Shown: piece by piece, positions 1-8,189 of the stretch
Layout: each line of letters opens with the position of its first letter
Numbering within the stretch: position 1 is the stretch's first letter
From: Candidatus Aerophobota bacterium
Lineage (GTDB): Bacteria; Aerophobota; Aerophobia; Aerophobales; B3-G15
DNA: 25,869 nucleotides
Assembly (NCBI GenBank): GCA_030615365.1
Contig: JAUWZM010000037.1
Coordinates: forward strand, 1 to 25,869
Reading direction: 5' to 3'
The notes under the pieces: generated by a model
Seen by the model: the letters and a program-made list of their open reading frames with translations, nothing else
Database searches by the model: none
Told to the model about the DNA's origin: nothing
Translations under genes and position numbers: made by a program

Positions 1-1
1 T

Positions 2-67
2 ATCAGAGGCAAGGCTCTCAATAAATTTCAACTGAAACTCTTATTTGATGTGGAATTGCAAGAATAA
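2..67 (+). CDS. Possible C-terminal end of a gene cut by the window edge
   Basis: An open frame enters from the left edge and stops at TAA (65-67), giving about 21 residues ending in LLFDVELQE. The composition is protein-like, but I do not recognise the family. It could be the tail of a transposase, or chance. No domain or motif supports a function. Confidence 0.2.
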   Translation: MRGKALNKFQLKLLFDVELQE

Positions 68-455
68 TTTCACTTGCCACAATCACAAAAAAATATGCTC
101 AATGACCTTCAAAAATGTCGAGTTTTCCGCACCTCTGAAGTAATATATTAAAATTATTTCTGGGGAAAAATAATATATCTTCAGTAGAAAATTTTTAAAC
201 CTTTTTATTGAATTTTCTGAGCTATCCCTAATTTTTGCTCTTTCAATCTGGGAATCCCTTCTCCTCTCGGTTTTTACTGGAGAAGTTTTTATATAAGTCC
301 TCGTTTACTTACTCTTTGAACAGCTGGTACACTTACTCTGGCTTTGAGGTGTTTACTCTGAATGCCAATGACAATGACTCCACTGGACCATGCTTTTGCT
401 GAACTTTTGCCATAAACTTGATTCTATTCCCCTACCCTCTTATCCTTCCCTTCCT
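68..455. other. AT-rich spacer with no recognised gene
   Basis: Between the left-edge frame and the yjbQ-like gene I see no supported gene, RNA or hairpin terminator. It is AT-rich with short imperfect repeats of the type TTACTCT (309-315, 334-340, 353-359). The plus-strand frame running through 390-608 overlaps the yjbQ-like gene and looks like a shadow. Confidence 0.5.
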
Positions 456-875
456 TCACTCTCCAACTACCTGAACTACAAGTTCCCTGTGGCGAGGTTT
501 GTTATCAAACTCCAGAAAAATTATCTGTTGCCATGTTCCCAGGGTAAGATGAGAATTAACAAGAGGTATGGAAATAGAAGGCCCAACAAGAGATGCTCTT
601 ACATGTGAGTGTCCATTTCCATCGTGCCATCTTCTCTCATGGTGGTAGTCTCTTCCTGACGGGATATATCTGTTGAAAAAATCTTCTATATCCTGAACTA
701 ACCCAGGCTCATACTCTATGGTAGTTAGGGCACCGGTTGATCCTTGAACAAAAACAGTCACCGTTCCATTGGCCAGTACTGATTTTCCCACTACATCTTT
801 CACTTTTTTGGTAATATCGAATACCTCGTATCCTCCCTTATCCTTTAAGGTGATTTTTCCGGTATATACACTCAT
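456..875 (-). CDS. yjbQ: YjbQ / UPF0047 family protein
   Basis: The 139-residue product has the full YjbQ fold signature: an N-terminal beta-rich stretch, a central motif with HDGNGHSHVRASLVG (residues about 84-98), and the C-terminal LTLGTWQQIIFLEFD followed by a basic R-H-R-E strand. Length matches the family. YjbQ proteins are small cytoplasmic proteins, sometimes named secondary thiamine-phosphate synthase because E. coli YjbQ can replace ThiE weakly; the true role is unsettled. The ATG at 873-875 is preceded by TTAGGAG at good spacing. It lies downstream of the two DsrE genes on the same strand and could be read with them. The family call is confident; the physiological role is not. Confidence 0.9.
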   Translation of the reverse strand: MSVYTGKITLKDKGGYEVFDITKKVKDVVGKSVLANGTVTVFVQGSTGALTTIEYEPGLVQDIEDFFNRYIPSGRDYHHERRWHDGNGHSHVRASLVGPSISIPLVNSHLTLGTWQQIIFLEFDNKPRHRELVVQVVGE

Positions 876-981
876 TCTGCAATCTCCTAATTTTTTGTAA
901 CTCTAGTTTTACCCACTATTTCATCTCACTTTCTTTTAGAGCGTTTTATTCGTTGTGAATAAAGAGGATGTTACTTGTTGA

Positions 982-1326
982 TTAAAAAGTAAGTGTTTTC
1001 CTACCTTCCTTTATGTATCCTGTTAAAGGCTCTCCTACGTATTCTACTTCAAACCCAAATTTTTCAAGTTTTTCTGAGACTCCATACATATCTGAACACG
1101 TTTTACATGCTTTTAATACTACTCCGGCTTCTTTTATTTTTTTTATATAATTTTGTAGTTCCACGTCCTCGCATAGCAATGGTTGTGAAGGACCCCAGAT
1201 AATTAAACAGACATCCTTCCACCAGCCTTTCAATTTTGCATTCAAGATATACATAAAGACCATTCTTTCAGCAACACGCCTATCCCCACTTGTCCAGATT
1301 ACCACCAGACTATCTTTCTTTTCCAT
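982..1326 (-). CDS. DsrE family protein, copy 1
   Basis: The 114-residue product matches the DsrE/DsrF-like fold: LVVIWTSGDRRVAERMVF at the N terminus, WWKDVCLIIWGPS in the middle, a VLKACKTCSDMYGV segment with two cysteines (C-x2-C, about residues 74-77), and a C-terminal VEYVGEPLTGYIKEG. DsrE-family proteins handle sulfane sulfur or act in sulfur relay in the cytoplasm. The cysteine pair is what would be expected for persulfide or redox chemistry, but this variant's substrate is unknown. ATG is preceded by AGGAGGTG. It is the downstream member of a tandem pair; by eye about 95 of 115 aligned positions are identical to copy 2. Confidence 0.85.
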   Translation of the reverse strand: MEKKDSLVVIWTSGDRRVAERMVFMYILNAKLKGWWKDVCLIIWGPSQPLLCEDVELQNYIKKIKEAGVVLKACKTCSDMYGVSEKLEKFGFEVEYVGEPLTGYIKEGRKTLTF

Positions 1327-1572
1327 TTTTAATACACCTCCTAATATATATTTATGTGTCTTTTTTATAGAAGAAAAAAACTATATAATCTTCCTCTCTT
1401 CATTCTTTTCTCTTGTATGCATAAAGATGCAAATAAAGGCTTATTTAAGCCCCTTAAATTTTTAATCTGTAGCCTCCTCATTTTTTCATAATTTTAATTT
1501 AATCCACTATTTCCTCTCACTTTCCTTTAGGATGTTTCATCCTTTGTAGACAAGGAGTATGTTACTTGCTGA

Positions 1573-1920
1573 TTAAAAAGTAAGTATTTTTCTGCCTTCC
1601 TTCATGTATCCCGTTAAAGGCTTTCCTACGTATTCTACTTCAAACCCGAGTTTTTCAAGTTTTTCTGAAACTCCATCATACATATCTGAACACCCTTTAC
1701 ATGCTTTCAATACTATTCCGACCTCTTTCATTTTTTTCACATATTTTTGTAGTCCCATATCTTCACATAGTAAAGGTTGTGAAGGACCCCAGATAATTAA
1801 ACAGACATCCTCCCACCAACCTTCCAATTTTGAAGCCAGGGTATACATAAAGACCATTCTTTCAGCAACATACCTATCTCCACTTGTCCAGATTACCACC
1901 AGACTATTTTTCTTTTCCAT
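1573..1920 (-). CDS. DsrE family protein, copy 2
   Basis: The 115-residue paralogue of the adjacent DsrE gene has the same motifs: WTSGDRYVAERMVF, WWEDVCLIIWGPS, and a cysteine segment reading ACKGCSDMYDGV. It has one extra aspartate after the second cysteine compared with copy 1. Most substitutions are conservative and both cysteines are retained in each copy, which suggests both are under selection rather than one decaying. Upstream ribosome-binding site and leader are near-identical to copy 1. Known family: DsrE-like sulfur relay proteins. Inference: the two may have different partners or form a hetero-oligomer, as DsrE/F/H paralogues do. Confidence 0.85.
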   Translation of the reverse strand: MEKKNSLVVIWTSGDRYVAERMVFMYTLASKLEGWWEDVCLIIWGPSQPLLCEDMGLQKYVKKMKEVGIVLKACKGCSDMYDGVSEKLEKLGFEVEYVGKPLTGYMKEGRKILTF

Positions 1921-2212
1921 TTTTAATACACCTCCTAATATATATTTATATAGCTTTTTTTATAGAGAGAAAACTATATAATCTTCCTCTCTTCATTCTT
2001 TTCTCTTGTATGCATAAAGATGCAAATAAAGGCTTATTTAAGCCCCTTAAATTTTTAAACAGGTAGAATACTATCAAGTAAGTAAAAGAATATCCTTAAA
2101 GCACCTCATATGAGTATCTTTTGTCAGAGAAATTTGCTGAAAAAGATTTACCAGTTCTTGTTTTTGGCAACCTCCTTTTTGAAATCCCTCTCCACTTCAG
2201 TCTAATCTTTTA

Positions 2213-3235
2213 TTACTCCATATAAAGATAAAAATCTTTGGGATTTAATTCTTCAAAGTCTTTTCGGGAAACAAGATATTTTCTGAGGTCCAAACAAAGG
2301 TCACATTTGGAAAGGTAGCCTTCCCGGGACTCCAGGTAACCAAAACCCTGGGTAAAATGAAGGAGTCCTTGCACATCTTCGGCAACTAAGAATTTTAAAA
2401 CCGGGTGCTCTTCCAGGTTTATCCCCTCTTTTAGGAGTTGGTTCAAATTGTGCCAGTTCCCCAGGGAAATCCCCCCACAATATCCCGGCAAAAAATTACC
2501 GTAATTGTCAAAATGATTGTGCCAGTTTCTTAAGAATGGTGGACGACAGGGCTGGTCAAAAAAACTATGCGCCGGATAGTGGGGATAAAATTCTTTCAGT
2601 TTATGGGCAGCTCTTCCCATTAAGAATAATTCTACTCTTTCGGTTAAATCCTCCTTTTTTGTAAGATCGAGATACTCCTGGAGTGACATCCTTTCTTTGA
2701 TTCCCAGGTGCTTGAATTGATGATAGTATTCTAACTGATAGATCATTACATTCTTTCTGAATATTTCTTTGCTGATTCTAATACATCTATCTGTTCTCTC
2801 GAAAGGAACATATTCGGCATAAAAAGGATTTACTGAAATTAAGATTCCCTTCAGACCCCTTTCTTTCAAAAGTTTTAGCTGCTCTTTAGTTCTCTCATCA
2901 CTAGTACACCAGTAGCAGTTTGTTTCAACGAAGGTGGAAGGAATTTTTAACTCCTCTGCAATTTCTACTGCTTTCAACAGGAGTTCAAAATTTAAAAAAG
3001 GTTCTCCCCCTGTGAAATGAACTCCATAGTTCAAACTCACTGTCCGATCTCCCCAGGGACTTGGTCTTATTCTGCTGGCAAGCTGAGATAGAATCTCTTC
3101 CAGGTCTCCCTGTGAAATCCAATCACCTCTCCATTTTGGTGAACATGCGTACATACAATGCCGACACTCAGCAGTGCATTTATAAGAGAGCAACAAACCT
3201 CCAGAAATTGGTTCTGGTACCTTTATCCTCTTAAT
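2213..3235 (-). CDS. Radical SAM enzyme with extra C-terminal cysteines, probable ATT start
   Basis: The radical SAM 4Fe-4S motif is C-T-A-E-C-R-H-C (CX3CX2C), followed by MYACSPKWRGDW and the GGEPFLN strand. C-terminal cysteines in QPCRPPF, PGYCGG and KCDLCLDL suggest an auxiliary, SPASM-like cluster. The first conventional start (TTG at 3194-3196) would leave only six residues before the first cysteine and has no well-spaced ribosome site. The frame continues upstream with conserved-looking PEPISGG to an ATT codon (3233-3235), six bases after AAGGAG, with an in-frame TAG further upstream. I therefore place the start at ATT, giving 340 residues. It lies 37 bp downstream of the acyl-CoA dehydrogenase and may be co-transcribed. 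Substrate unknown; a peptide or small-molecule modifying enzyme is possible. Confidence 0.8.
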   Translation of the reverse strand: MKRIKVPEPISGGLLLSYKCTAECRHCMYACSPKWRGDWISQGDLEEILSQLASRIRPSPWGDRTVSLNYGVHFTGGEPFLNFELLLKAVEIAEELKIPSTFVETNCYWCTSDERTKEQLKLLKERGLKGILISVNPFYAEYVPFERTDRCIRISKEIFRKNVMIYQLEYYHQFKHLGIKERMSLQEYLDLTKKEDLTERVELFLMGRAAHKLKEFYPHYPAHSFFDQPCRPPFLRNWHNHFDNYGNFLPGYCGGISLGNWHNLNQLLKEGINLEEHPVLKFLVAEDVQGLLHFTQGFGYLESREGYLSKCDLCLDLRKYLVSRKDFEELNPKDFYLYME

Positions 3236-3272
3236 TGTGAACTCCTTATCAGGGTATATCTTATCCTACAGT

Positions 3273-4448
3273 TCACCTGGGTGGCCCACCAGCCTTAGGG
3301 GGAGGAGCTAAAGGTACATCTAATAACATCTTTCCGACCATTATTTTTATGAAATCGGTCGTAGGTGGAACCAACGATAGTGTCTTAGCATCCCTGAAAT
3401 ATCGCTCCAGCGGAAAGTCCTTGGTGCACCCATACCCTCCATGAAGCTCGATGGCTTTGCCGGTGACATCTACTGCCAGCTCTCTACTTTTTATTGCTCC
3501 CATGAATATTAATGGATCTGGCTGTCTCTTGGAAAGGGCAGCTCGATAGGCAAAGAGCTTTGCTGTCTCCACCGCGGTAGTCATATCGGCAATGCTGCAC
3601 TGAACGGTATCAAAGTTGGCTAAAGTTTTTGGTCCAAGCACAGTCCTCTGCTTGACGTATTCAACCGAGGCTTCCAGGGCAGATCGGGCGATACCCGCAG
3701 CTATTGCCGACTGTCCTGCACAACCCATGGCCCCGACCACTTGCATAATCTTCACACCTTCATCTTCCTGTCCCAGTAGGTTATCCTTGGATACTCGACA
3801 ATCATCAAAGACCAGCTCTCCTGTAGGATCTCCGCGAAGACCAAACTTTTCCTCTATCGTTCCAAAAGAGAAACCGGGGGTTCCCTTCTCGATGATCAGC
3901 GTAGAGATGCCCATCGGTCCTTTGGTAGGATCAGTTCTAACTGTGACTATATAGATGTCAGCCTCACCAGCGTTGGTAGTGAAACATTTGGAGCCATTGA
4001 CGACGTACTGACCGCCGTCGGCTACCGCCTTTGCCTGCAGCGTCATCATCCAGTTAGCTCCACCACTGGGTTCGGTATTACCTAAAGCTCCCAGTTTTTC
4101 CCCTTTAGCGAGAGCGGGAAGGTATTTCTTCCTCTGCTTATCGCTACCAAACGCCAGTATGGCACTAGAAACATCCATGCTCGCCGCGAAGCCCCAGGCA
4201 ACTGATGCAGAGGCAGTTGCTATCTCTTCAAGGACGAGCAGATAATCAATCCTTCCACGTGCGGTACCACCGAATGGTTCAGGAATGAGAATACCAAATA
4301 GACCTACATCAGCCATTTTTTCAAAGATCTCCTTTGGAAACCGGCCCGTCTGATCAATCTCTGCTGCTATAGGAGCAATCTCCTTTGCAGCTAATTCTTT
4401 AGCCGTTTCCCTAATTAACTTTTGCTCTTCCGTCAGTTCCAAATCCAT
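3273..4448 (-). CDS. Acyl-CoA dehydrogenase family flavoprotein lacking the usual catalytic Glu
   Basis: The 391-residue protein has the full acyl-CoA dehydrogenase layout: N-terminal helices (LTEEQKLIRETAKELA), the middle beta domain with GALGNTEPSGGANW and KCFTTNAGEADIY for FAD and substrate, and the C-terminal helical domain with ELHGGYGCTKDFPLERYFRDAK. Family members oxidise acyl-CoA thioesters and pass electrons to ETF. In most members RDAK is followed by a segment with the catalytic base in the form xEGT; here it reads LVPPTTD, with proline 361 at the Glu position. The alternative base site of isovaleryl-CoA dehydrogenase also seems to lack Glu. It may act on an unusual substrate or do non-oxidative chemistry. 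ATG follows AGGAGGT. No ETF or CoA-ligase genes lie nearby. This gene and the aldo/keto reductase look more GC-rich than the rest of the window. Confidence 0.88.
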   Translation of the reverse strand: MDLELTEEQKLIRETAKELAAKEIAPIAAEIDQTGRFPKEIFEKMADVGLFGILIPEPFGGTARGRIDYLLVLEEIATASASVAWGFAASMDVSSAILAFGSDKQRKKYLPALAKGEKLGALGNTEPSGGANWMMTLQAKAVADGGQYVVNGSKCFTTNAGEADIYIVTVRTDPTKGPMGISTLIIEKGTPGFSFGTIEEKFGLRGDPTGELVFDDCRVSKDNLLGQEDEGVKIMQVVGAMGCAGQSAIAAGIARSALEASVEYVKQRTVLGPKTLANFDTVQCSIADMTTAVETAKLFAYRAALSKRQPDPLIFMGAIKSRELAVDVTGKAIELHGGYGCTKDFPLERYFRDAKTLSLVPPTTDFIKIMVGKMLLDVPLAPPPKAGGPPR

Positions 4449-4669
4449 TTTTTACCTCCTAAATTTTGAACATCGTATACTTTTCATAAAATCTGGAGAA
4501 TTAGCTTTATTACTGTATTTGTCGGCACACTATTTTTCTTTTGGCTATGGTGATACTGCTCACATTGGATCAACTAAACCAGACAAATAAAGAAGATGTG
4601 ATTACTTCAGAAGAGTAAGATGAGGTCCGGGCAGCCATGAGAAAAATCTCTACAACAAGCTATTAGCAG

Positions 4670-5713
4670 TTACCACGCGTAGGCTTCTGGGGCCTGTCCG
4701 CCCGGACCAGGCCAGATCTCATCCAGCCGTGTCAGTGTGGCATCATCCAGATGGATCTCTAACACTCGTAGGCTTCCAATAAGCTGTTCTATTGTTCGGG
4801 GACCAAGGATAGGTGCGGTAATAACAGGGTTTTTTAGCAACCAAGCTAGTGCTATATGAGCCGGCTTCTCACCCAATTTCCTGCAAAGCGATTCATATGC
4901 CTCAAGCTTAGCTCGATGAGTCTGTATTTGCTGGGATAGCTTAGCTCGTCGACCAGTACTGGTTTTTTCCAATACCCCGGCTAACAAGCCGCCACCCAGC
5001 GGGCTGTAGACCACCAACCCTAGTCCATACTCTCGGCAGGCAGGAATTACCTCCAGTTCAACCGTGCGGGCGGTTAGATTATACAAACTCTGCTCACAGG
5101 TGAGTCCAAGAAAATTCCGTACTGCCGCTTTTTCACAGGCCTGGGCAATGTTCCAGCCAGCAAAGTTGCTACTGGCAATGTAAAGAACTTTTCCTTGTTT
5201 AACCAGCAGTTCCATTTCTTGCCAGATTTCCTCCCAGGGAGTTTCCACCTTACGATATGGTGGTGAGTAGAAGTCCCGATCCGTTACACCCCACATCTCC
5301 CTGTCAACCTGGGTGGCTTTACCACGGTCAATATGATGCATAAAGTACACATCGATATGGTCCGTATTCAATCTGCGCAAGCTTTCTTCGCAAGCCCGAT
5401 GAATATGATAGGCCGATAGACCACGCTCGTTAGGACCATGACCCATTGGGCAAAATACCTTAGTTGTCAGAACAATTTTCTTCCTCCTGGCATTACTCTG
5501 ACTAAGCCATCTGCCGACAATCCGTTCGGTTAAACCCTCACCAAGCTTCCAACCATAGACATTGGCTGTGTCAAAAAAGTTGATACCTAACTCCAAAGCC
5601 TTGTCCATGATAGCAAAACTGTCTTTTTCACTTGTTTCAGGTCCGAAGTTCATGGTACCCAGACATAGCCTACTCACCACCACTCCTGTGCGACCCAAAT
5701 GTGTGTATTGCAT
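4670..5713 (-). CDS. Aldo/keto reductase
   Basis: The 347-residue protein carries the aldo/keto reductase catalytic tetrad: Asp48 and Tyr53 in FFDTANVYG, Lys85 in LTTKVF, and His126 in DVYFMHHID. The C-terminal cofactor region has GPRTIEQL, typical for NAD(P)H binding. These (alpha/beta)8-barrel cytoplasmic enzymes reduce aldehydes, ketones or sugars. The closest well-known types are the YajO/YghZ-like group, but substrate cannot be read from sequence. ATG at 5711-5713 follows AAGGAGGGG. It is about 220 bp upstream of the acyl-CoA dehydrogenase on the same strand, so co-transcription is possible but not shown. Base composition resembles the acyl-CoA dehydrogenase, unlike the AT-rich flanks. 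Confidence 0.92.
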   Translation of the reverse strand: MQYTHLGRTGVVVSRLCLGTMNFGPETSEKDSFAIMDKALELGINFFDTANVYGWKLGEGLTERIVGRWLSQSNARRKKIVLTTKVFCPMGHGPNERGLSAYHIHRACEESLRRLNTDHIDVYFMHHIDRGKATQVDREMWGVTDRDFYSPPYRKVETPWEEIWQEMELLVKQGKVLYIASSNFAGWNIAQACEKAAVRNFLGLTCEQSLYNLTARTVELEVIPACREYGLGLVVYSPLGGGLLAGVLEKTSTGRRAKLSQQIQTHRAKLEAYESLCRKLGEKPAHIALAWLLKNPVITAPILGPRTIEQLIGSLRVLEIHLDDATLTRLDEIWPGPGGQAPEAYAW

Positions 5714-5848
5714 ACCATCCCCTCCTTATAATTAGAATATTTTCTTCGCTAATAATTAATATAAATTGGTTACCCTATCTAAATCCTGCAATTTTAATCT
5801 TATCATAATTTTTTTTTAGGGCAAATGAAAACCTTTAACTTCTCCTGA

Positions 5849-5873
5849 TATAATATTCACTATAGGGTGAATA
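5849..5873. promoter_or_regulatory. Possible -10 box overlapped by an inverted repeat
   Basis: TATAAT at 5849-5854 abuts a 7-bp perfect inverted repeat, TATTCAC (5854-5860) and GTGAATA (5867-5873), with a 6-base centre. This arrangement resembles an operator placed on a promoter. No good -35 box is present, and the nearest genes are about 140 bp (left) and 540 bp (right) away, so this is tentative. Confidence 0.3.
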
Positions 5874-6139
5874 GTTATTTGAAAAAAAGGTTAGCAAGAA
5901 TAGAAGGTTTTTAGGAAAATTAAACTGCTGCAAATTGTCTTAGTATTGGTTTTTAACCGAAAAAAAGGAGCTGAATCTTGAGTAACTCTTAGAAGTTTTT
6001 GATATTGACAAAAAAGAGAAAAAGATTCATAATTCGTAATAGTGTAGTTGTCCAATTTATTGGGCGGGTTTAATGCGCGCCGATAAATCGGCAAGCTACA
6101 GCAATGACAAGTAAGGAGTCTCACATTTTTAGGAAATCC

Positions 6140-6231
6140 TAAATAGAGACAAACGGTTGCTCACTTTGTTCGCAACCGCCCTTCAGGTGTCCCCATACCC
6201 CTCGGGGATGGGGAACATTTGACCCTATTTA
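6140..6231. repeat. REP-like palindromic element
   Basis: A 92-bp block is bounded by TAAATAG (6140-6146) and its complement CTATTTA (6225-6231). Inside are two hairpins: CGGTTGC/GCAACCG (6154-6160, 6172-6178) and a stronger one, CCCCAT/ATGGGG (6191-6213) enclosing CCCCTCGGGG. The block is more GC-rich than its surroundings. It resembles intergenic REP or MITE-type repeats; without other genome copies this cannot be confirmed. Confidence 0.45.
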
Positions 6232-6414
6232 CCATAATTCAAACTGGAGAGTAAATTTACTTTAAGGAGAGCAAGAGGATAGCTGTGTATGTTGCTCTTC
6301 GCTGTGCCCATTGATGAGTTCATTCAAGTTTTTAAAGTAAAGGATAATCGATTTTTTTTACATTTGGGCTATGAATTATAGCTATTCGAGTAAAATACGG
6401 ATAAGGAGGTCACG

Positions 6415-7395
6415 ATGAAAAAGCTATGTTGCATACTGGGCATATTATTGCTGGTTGCAGTGTGTGGATTTGCACAAGCTCGTGAAAAGGTACTTCTTGT
6501 TTTCAGTTATCATCCTGAGCATTCCTGGGTGATAGAAGAAACCAGGGGTGTAGAAGACGTATTTAAAGGCAAAGGCATTAGAACAGAAAAATTCTATCTG
6601 GATACCAAAAGGAAAACAAGCGCAGAGTGGAAAAAGGTGGCCGAGGAGGCTGTGAGAAAAATTGAAGAATTCAAACCCAACCTCGTCATTGTATTTGACG
6701 ACAATGCCTGTGAGCTGGTGGCTAAAAGGTACATTGGTGCATCTCTTCCATTTGTTTTCTGTGGTGTGAACGCTGAGCCCGAGACTTACGGATTTCCTGC
6801 TGAGAATATAACCGGGGTGATTGAAATAGCCCTCGTTAAAGAATCAATAGAACTTCTCCAACGAATTGTGCCCGATGTAAAAAAGGTTGCCATAGTGACT
6901 GCTGACAGTCCTACCAACCGAGCATTTGTGACCAGAGTAAAGCAGATGACACTGCCCGTTGAAAGTTGCCAATTCTATGCTACAAATAATTTTGATCTCT
7001 GGAAAGCAAAAATAAGAGAACTCCAGACTAAGGTGGATGCAATTGGTTTGTTTACCTATCACACTATCAAGGAGAAGGATGGAGAAATGAGTTTACCTTT
7101 ACCACCTGAGACGATCATGGAATGGACACTCAAAAATAGTATGCTTCCCGAATTCACCTCTATAGATTTCGTTGTGAATGACGGAGCTTTGTGTGGAGTT
7201 ATTAACCTATCTGGGTACGGGCAGGGCAAGGCTGCAGCCAAAATTGCCTTGATGATATTAGCTGGGGCACGTCCGGTAAATATTTCCATCAGGTGTCCTG
7301 ACCAGGGGAATTCAGTCATTAATGAAACAAGAGCCAAGCAGCTCAATATAAAAATTCCAGAAGACGTACGTAAGGATGTACAGATAGTTTATTAA
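6415..7395 (+). CDS. Exported ABC-type substrate-binding protein (ABC_sub_bind-like)
   Basis: The 326-residue product begins with a signal peptide (KK, then CILGILLLVAVCGFAQA, likely cut near residue 22). The cysteine in VAVC does not fit a good lipobox. The mature part has two Rossmann-like lobes: KVLLVFSYHPEHSWVIEE, then KPNLVIVFDDNACELVAKRY and PFVFCGVNAEPETYGFP, then VKKVAIVTADSPTNRAF. The end, CGVINLSGYGQGKAAAKIAL, is characteristic of periplasmic ABC_sub_bind proteins and of sensor domains derived from them. It would bind a small ligand in the periplasm, or on the cell surface. No permease or ATPase is next to it, so it may feed a transporter elsewhere or act as a sensory partner. AAGGAGG precedes the ATG at ideal spacing. 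Confidence 0.82.
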   Translation: MKKLCCILGILLLVAVCGFAQAREKVLLVFSYHPEHSWVIEETRGVEDVFKGKGIRTEKFYLDTKRKTSAEWKKVAEEAVRKIEEFKPNLVIVFDDNACELVAKRYIGASLPFVFCGVNAEPETYGFPAENITGVIEIALVKESIELLQRIVPDVKKVAIVTADSPTNRAFVTRVKQMTLPVESCQFYATNNFDLWKAKIRELQTKVDAIGLFTYHTIKEKDGEMSLPLPPETIMEWTLKNSMLPEFTSIDFVVNDGALCGVINLSGYGQGKAAAKIALMILAGARPVNISIRCPDQGNSVINETRAKQLNIKIPEDVRKDVQIVY

Positions 7396-8112
7396 TCAGG
7401 TTCTACCCAGAGGCATTATACATAAAGGTTCCTCATCTTTTACCTTTAGAATGTCTTTTACTGCCTCATCTATAAAGGCACCAATACATACCGTGCCCAG
7501 ATTCAATGCCTCAGCTTGAAGATAAACATTTTGAACGATACACCCCATATCTATGTGAGTGTAACGAATACCCCGTTCACCATAGCGTTTAGTAGTTCGA
7601 GGATAAAGAGCAGTGAAAACCAAACTCGCGGGGGTTCTGTTAATCATCTGCTGCTCTAAGGCAGCTTTGGTTAACTTTTCTCGTACATCTCCTTCAACTA
7701 TGAGGGTGAGTGTATGTCCCCACCACTCATAATAGTACACCCCTGAAGTGAGCCCTTTAACTTCTCCTGCTATCAGATAAGCTTGTATAGGATAGCAGGC
7801 TCCTGCAGAAGGAGCTGTTCGGGTGGCACCGGTTATTTCATCTACAGTAGAACCTGCTGCAGCCCAGAGAATCTGGGAAACCTCCTCAAGAGTTAAAGTT
7901 TCTTTTTTGTATTCTCTTCTGCTTCTTCTCTGGGAGATAGCCTCCTCCAGAGAAAGTTTTCCTCTATGCTTGGGTACAGGGAGTTTTATCTGCACTGATG
8001 TATCCTTATTTTTTAGAGAAAAGCTAGAAAGCTCTCCTTTTAATAGGAAAACTCCTGAGACTGAACTAAGTATGATTGCAAGGAATATAAGATACAGGGC
8101 TCTTTTTTTCAT
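7396..8112 (-). CDS. Exported SagB-type / nitroreductase-family dehydrogenase
   Basis: The nitroreductase-family FMN fold is shown by SLEEAISQRRSRREYK (residues about 54-69), EEVSQILWAAAG, ATRTAPSAGACYPIQ, the HIDMGCIVQNVYLQAEALNLGTVCIGAF segment region and the terminal PLCIMPLGR. This pattern is that of SagB/ThcOx-type dehydrogenases. The N terminus, KKRALYLIFLAIILSSVSGVFLL, is a membrane anchor or uncleaved signal, so the flavin domain would sit outside the cytoplasm. I start at ATG 8110-8112 (238 residues) with GAAAAGG upstream, rather than the TTG eight codons earlier. It is last in a minus-strand set with a radical SAM enzyme and a Cache-cupin protein. Substrate unknown; related stand-alone proteins are not proven peptide cyclodehydratase partners. 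Confidence 0.82.
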   Translation of the reverse strand: MKKRALYLIFLAIILSSVSGVFLLKGELSSFSLKNKDTSVQIKLPVPKHRGKLSLEEAISQRRSRREYKKETLTLEEVSQILWAAAGSTVDEITGATRTAPSAGACYPIQAYLIAGEVKGLTSGVYYYEWWGHTLTLIVEGDVREKLTKAALEQQMINRTPASLVFTALYPRTTKRYGERGIRYTHIDMGCIVQNVYLQAEALNLGTVCIGAFIDEAVKDILKVKDEEPLCIMPLGRT

Positions 8113-8189
8113 AGATGAGACCTTTTCACAAAACAATTTTTCTGTAGAGTTTGAATTTATCCTGTTTTTTTACTTGTCGGTTTAATGAA

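Larger units (their letters stand above)
911..2058. repeat. Tandem duplication of a DsrE gene with its flanks (about 592-bp period)
   Basis: Two similar units lie head to tail, roughly 911-1465 and 1502-2058. Each carries a CCACTATTTC downstream tag (913 and 1504), the same short spacer before the stop, a DsrE reading frame, the same ribosome-binding region, and an upstream leader with CTATATAATCTTCC and TTAAATTTTTAA. Offset is 591 bp at the 3' end and 594 bp at the gene start, the difference being one extra codon in the upstream copy. Both leaders are conserved, so each copy probably keeps its own promoter. Confidence 0.9.
5714..6414. other. Long spacer with palindromes; no supported gene
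   Basis: This 700-bp gap separates divergent genes. It holds an inverted repeat at 5854-5873 and a REP-like structured block at 6140-6231 (listed separately). A minus-strand frame at 5891-6124 has no ribosome site and cysteine- and serine-rich, non-protein-like content, so I leave it out. The rest is AT-rich and should contain the promoters of the aldo/keto reductase and of the substrate-binding protein, but I see no convincing consensus. Confidence 0.6.

Noticed and set aside
5891..6124. 77-codon minus-strand gene
   Set aside because: Composition is not protein-like, there is no ribosome site, and it lies in a repeat-bearing spacer.
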